From: Lentisphaeria bacterium
GTDB taxonomy: Bacteria; Verrucomicrobiota; Lentisphaeria; Victivallales; Victivallaceae
Length of the DNA stretch: 7,428 bases
Reading direction: 5' to 3'
NCBI GenBank assembly: GCA_900768515.1
Contig: CAAGDG010000105.1
Location: 1 to 7,428, forward strand
Shown here: positions 6,683 to 7,428 of the stretch, in pieces
Numbering within the stretch: the first letter of the stretch is position 1
Layout: each line of letters starts with the position of its first letter
Notes under the pieces: generated by a model
What the model saw: the letters and a program-made list of their open reading frames with translations, nothing else
Told to the model about the DNA's origin: nothing
Databases searched by the model: none
Translations under genes and position numbers: made by a program

Positions 6683-6702
6683 TCCCGGACCGAAGTCCGG
6701 GA
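6683..6702 (-). terminator. Intrinsic terminator with UUCG loop for the pseudopilin-like gene
   Basis: On the - strand a perfect 8-bp stem, TCCCGGAC / GTCCGGGA, encloses the very stable TTCG tetraloop and is followed at once by TTTTTCTTT. It lies 45 nt after the stop codon at 6748, as expected for that gene. On the + strand the same hairpin has a CGAA loop and no T-tract, so it is unlikely to terminate the regulator by the standard mechanism, though it sits 32 nt past the regulator stop. Confidence 0.88.
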
Positions 6703-6747
6703 CCGGAAGATTTCCTTGCAATCGTTCTTTCGTTTCTTCCCGGAAGG

Positions 6748-7428
6748 TTACTGGACTCCCCAGAACCGGTTGTCGTCATCTTTTTTGGCATCCTTCGGAA
6801 TACCGTCCTGGCTCACGGTTCCCACGTGGCCGTCTCCGAAGGTGACGTTGATTCCCTTGTTGCCGAGGTGACGCCAGATCGCCCCGACGCCGGAAACCAG
6901 ATCGTCACGCTTGGAGGCTCCCATGATCGGCCATGCGCTGTCGGAGGCCCCCACCATGTAGTGATCGAATATGAGCGCGGTGGAACCGGGCGTCTTCATC
7001 GTACTCAATCCCCGGAGCGTCACATCGGTCTTGAGCGCGCTGCCGCCGTTTTCGATGGCGACGTTGCGGTTGATTCCGTAGTGGTTGGAATAACGCCCGG
7101 GATTGATGATCCGTTCCGAACTCGGACAGTAGAAGGGTGCGTAAGGCTGCCGGCGGGTGGAGTCGCCGTTGATCTTTTCCATGAAGCAGTAGTCGGTCGG
7201 GGTGATTCCGGCGGAGACGTAGGGCATGAGCACGTCCTGCCATTTGCCGTTCCACTCTTTGGGACCGGTATTCCCGTTGTAGGAGGGGATGACGTTGGTG
7301 TCGTCATTGTACATGACCATGTAGGTGCCGATCTGCTTGAGGTTGTTCACGCAGCTGATGGCGCGCGCCTTCTCCCGCGCCTGGTTCAACGCCGGCAGCA
7401 GCATGGCGGCAAGAATGGCGATGATCGC
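6748..7428 (-). CDS. Prepilin-like protein with C-terminal H-X9-DG-type motif, 5' end missing
   Basis: This is the 3' part (about 226 residues) of a gene running off the right edge. Its visible start, AIIAILAAMLLPALNQARE, is the later half of a type IV prepilin / type II secretion pseudopilin transmembrane helix; the FTLIE-type cleavage signal should lie just outside. The internal ATG at 7404 is not the real start. Next comes SCVNNLKQIG, the conserved block after the helix. A globular extracellular domain follows, with PYAPFYCPSSE, YGINRNVA and a late RHLGNKGINVTFGDGHVG. That last stretch matches the prepilin-associated H-X9-DG motif, except that 11 residues separate His and DG. Such proteins are very numerous in Lentisphaerota and Planctomycetota, often beside glycan-utilisation genes, and are thought to be surface or periplasmic; their role is not established. 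It is convergent with the regulator and has its own terminator. Confidence 0.88.
   Translation of the reverse strand, partial: AIIAILAAMLLPALNQAREKARAISCVNNLKQIGTYMVMYNDDTNVIPSYNGNTGPKEWNGKWQDVLMPYVSAGITPTDYCFMEKINGDSTRRQPYAPFYCPSSERIINPGRYSNHYGINRNVAIENGGSALKTDVTLRGLSTMKTPGSTALIFDHYMVGASDSAWPIMGASKRDDLVSGVGAIWRHLGNKGINVTFGDGHVGTVSQDGIPKDAKKDDDNRFWGVQ

Overview
The window looks like a piece of a GC-rich chromosome from the Lentisphaerota, probably close to Victivallis. The clearest pointer is the gene running off the right edge. It encodes a pseudopilin-like protein with the series AIIAILAAMLLPALNQARE, an ISCVNNLKQIG block and a C-terminal GDGH motif, a type expanded in Lentisphaerota and Planctomycetota. 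This placement comes from remembered family features, not from a search.

Layout, left to right. (1) A TauE/SafE (TSUP) membrane permease on the + strand, about 102-797, whose true start probably lies upstream of the first ATG. (2) Converging on it with only 4 bp between stop codons, a periplasmic adaptor (HlyD/RND-type membrane fusion protein) on the - strand, 802-2166. It has a signal peptide, a coiled-coil hairpin and two successive C-terminal membrane-proximal-like segments. No pump or outer-membrane partner gene is next to it. (3) A - strand operon read GH130 (5445-4486) then GH36 alpha-galactosidase (4481-2304), with the two genes separated by 4 nt. (4) Divergent from it across a 206-bp intergenic region, a LacI-family regulator (5652-6650). 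(5) Converging on the regulator, the 5'-truncated pseudopilin-like gene (6748 to the right edge), followed by a textbook terminator with a UUCG loop at 6683-6702.

The central unit is regulator | GH130-GH36. The likely reading is intracellular breakdown of a galactose-decorated mannosyl oligosaccharide such as galactomannan fragments. GH36 would remove alpha-galactose and GH130 would phosphorolyse or hydrolyse a mannosyl linkage, with the divergent LacI-type protein sensing a sugar. Both enzymes lack signal peptides, so an importer must lie elsewhere. The intergenic region holds a good sigma70-like promoter for the enzymes, overlapped by an inverted repeat and a cre-like half-site that could be operators.

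Three items stand out: a GH130 with an altered EDPR motif, a LacI-type regulator that appears to lack the hinge helix, and a solitary adaptor with a repeated C-terminal module. No RNA gene, CRISPR array, insertion sequence or phage gene was seen, and no gene-free stretch exceeds 300 bp.
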